From Pseudoalteromonas flavipulchra NCIMB 2033 = ATCC BAA-314 (GTDB lineage: Bacteria > Pseudomonadota > Gammaproteobacteria > Enterobacterales > Alteromonadaceae), in NCBI GenBank assembly GCA_000814665.1, contig JWIH01000020.1:62001-126000 (forward strand): a stretch of DNA of 64,000 nt, written 5' to 3'. Shown here piece by piece: positions 62,971 to 64,000 of this stretch (positions are counted from its first letter, which is position 1; every line of letters starts with the position of its first letter). The position numbers and the translations under genes were made by a program. Under the pieces are notes generated by a model. It saw only the letters and a list, made by a program, of their open reading frames with translations, did not search any database and was not told the DNA's origin.

Positions 62971-63981
62971 ATGACGATTAAAGTAGGGATAAATGGTTTT
63001 GGTCGAATGGGGCGTTTGGCGCTTCGCGCTAGCTTTGACTGGCCTGAAATCGAGTTTGTACAAATTAACGATCCTGCGGGCAATGCAGAAACCCTAGCAC
63101 ACTTGCTAGAGTTTGATTCTGTCCATGGTAAATGGCATCACAGTGTGTCTTTTCAAGATGAACAGATCCAAATAGGTGAAACTGTGTTGTCGGTGACTCA
63201 AAACAAAGAGATTGCGCAAACCGACTGGTCTCAATGTGACGTCGTGATCGAAGCATCCGGCAAAATGAAAACCAAAGCTTTACTGCAACAGTATTTAGAT
63301 CAAGGCGTTAAGCGCGTTGTTGTTACGGCACCGGTAAAAGAAGAAGGGGTATTAAATATTGTGATGGGAGTGAATGACCATCTATACGACGACATGCCCC
63401 ACCAAATTGTTACGGCCGCTTCTTGTACCACGAACTGTTTAGCACCAGTCGTAAAAGTATTGCAACAAAATATCGGCATAAAGCATGGTTCGATGACAAC
63501 TATTCATGACATCACCAACACGCAAACCATTTTGGATGCGCCACATAAGGATCTACGCCGTGCGCGGGCCTGTGGTATGAGTTTAATTCCGACAACAACG
63601 GGTTCAGCGACTGCTATTACCCATATCTTTCCAGAATTAAAAGGTAAGCTAAATGGTCATGCTGTTCGTGTTCCGTTGGCGAATGCTTCATTAACAGACT
63701 GCGTGTTCGAGGTCGAGCGGCCAACTACAGTGGAAGAGATTAATCACTGGATGGCGCAAGCTGCTGCTAATGAGCTTAACGGAATTTTAGGTTATGAATC
63801 AAGACCATTAGTTTCTATTGACTATAAAACGGATCCTCGCTCTAGCATCGTCGATGCGTTATCTACAATGGTAGTTAATGGTACTCAGGTTAAGCTGTAC
63901 GTGTGGTATGACAACGAGTGGGGTTATGCAAATCGTACCGCGGAATTAGTACGTAAAGTCGGATTGTCGTTAGGCGAATAA
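62971..63981 (+). CDS. ArsJ-associated glyceraldehyde-3-phosphate dehydrogenase
   Basis: A 336-residue GAPDH: NAD loop [18 protein letters not shown], catalytic Cys in [15 protein letters not shown], substrate loop [20 protein letters not shown] and end [21 protein letters not shown]. Such copies next to ars genes make 1-arseno-3-phosphoglycerate from glyceraldehyde 3-phosphate and arsenate, which the ArsJ transporter exports. Its place directly after an ArsC-ArsR gene, instead of next to pgk/fba, supports this over glycolysis. GGAG-like TTTGGAG lies before the ATG. arsJ is expected next. Confidence 0.87.
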   Translation: MTIKVGINGFGRMGRLALRASFDWPEIEFVQINDPAGNAETLAHLLEFDSVHGKWHHSVSFQDEQIQIGETVLSVTQNKEIAQTDWSQCDVVIEASGKMKTKALLQQYLDQGVKRVVVTAPVKEEGVLNIVMGVNDHLYDDMPHQIVTAASCTTNCLAPVVKVLQQNIGIKHGSMTTIHDITNTQTILDAPHKDLRRARACGMSLIPTTTGSATAITHIFPELKGKLNGHAVRVPLANASLTDCVFEVERPTTVEEINHWMAQAAANELNGILGYESRPLVSIDYKTDPRSSIVDALSTMVVNGTQVKLYVWYDNEWGYANRTAELVRKVGLSLGE

Positions 63982-63987
63982 GACATT

Positions 63988-64000
63988 ATGCAGCTGCGCA
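63988..64000 (+). CDS. possible start of the next gene (arsJ expected), cut by window edge
   Basis: An ATG at 63988, six bases past the GAPDH stop, opens a frame of four codons before the window ends. Gene order in other arsenic loci predicts the ArsJ transporter here. Too short to identify. Confidence 0.25.

Overview
The window looks like a chromosome segment of a marine gammaproteobacterium, most likely Pseudoalteromonas or a close relative (Alteromonadales). This is an inference from low-to-middling GC, several TonB-dependent receptors, a GlyGly-CTERM-type surface protein, a decayed chromosomal integron with short attC sites, and a sucrose phosphorylase/TonB sucrose locus. No rRNA, tRNA or CRISPR array was seen.

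Layout. (1) 1-3391, minus strand: the N-terminal 1130 codons of a kinase/cyclase/ATPase regulator of the kind found beside thiazole/oxazole-modified microcin (TOMM) loci; it runs off the left edge. (2) 3.6-22.6 kb, plus strand: a Tat-exported propeller-like protein, an Asp/Asn beta-hydroxylase-like enzyme, a PRMT-like methyltransferase, a GNAT acetyltransferase, a DUF6916-like protein, three tail-collar proteins, a secreted subtilase and a 3995-residue repeat protein. The giant protein has an internal GlyGly-CTERM-like anchor followed by a second signal-like segment and an outer-membrane barrel. This is the best candidate for an undescribed system. (3) 22.8-32.1 kb, minus strand: a lipoprotein, a probable phosphate-ester scavenging set (PhoD, phosphodiesterase, TonB receptor), a GGCT-like protein, a DUF6351-like hydrolase and a solute-binding protein. 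(4) 32.5-34.8 kb: a three-gene PepSY iron-uptake operon behind a Fur-box-like palindrome. (5) 34.9-39.0 kb: a LysE exporter, a frameshifted LysR gene, a class IV aminotransferase and two unknown genes.

(6) 39.0-46.5 kb: an integron graveyard. It holds the 3' end of a tyrosine (integron-type) integrase joined to an IS91 remnant, an 18-bp tandem repeat, at least two gene cassettes whose ends can be matched by complementary core sites, a Y1 (HUH) transposase element with a truncated tandem copy and a decayed third copy, and two IS110 fragments, one of them inside an attC-like site. (7) 46.6-50.4 kb: a short KdpD-like kinase, a KdpE-like regulator and a KtrA/KtrB-type potassium channel pair with touching genes. 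(8) 50.4-55.5 kb: an S66 peptidase, a GNAT, a BASS transporter, a DMT transporter and two tandem paralogous secreted proteins. (9) 55.5-62.0 kb: a sucrose regulon (fructokinase, TonB receptor, MFS permease, divergent sucrose phosphorylase) with the same LacI-type palindrome at both promoters. (10) 62.1 kb to the end: an arsenic locus with an ArsC-ArsR fusion and an ArsJ-associated GAPDH; arsJ is expected just beyond the right edge.
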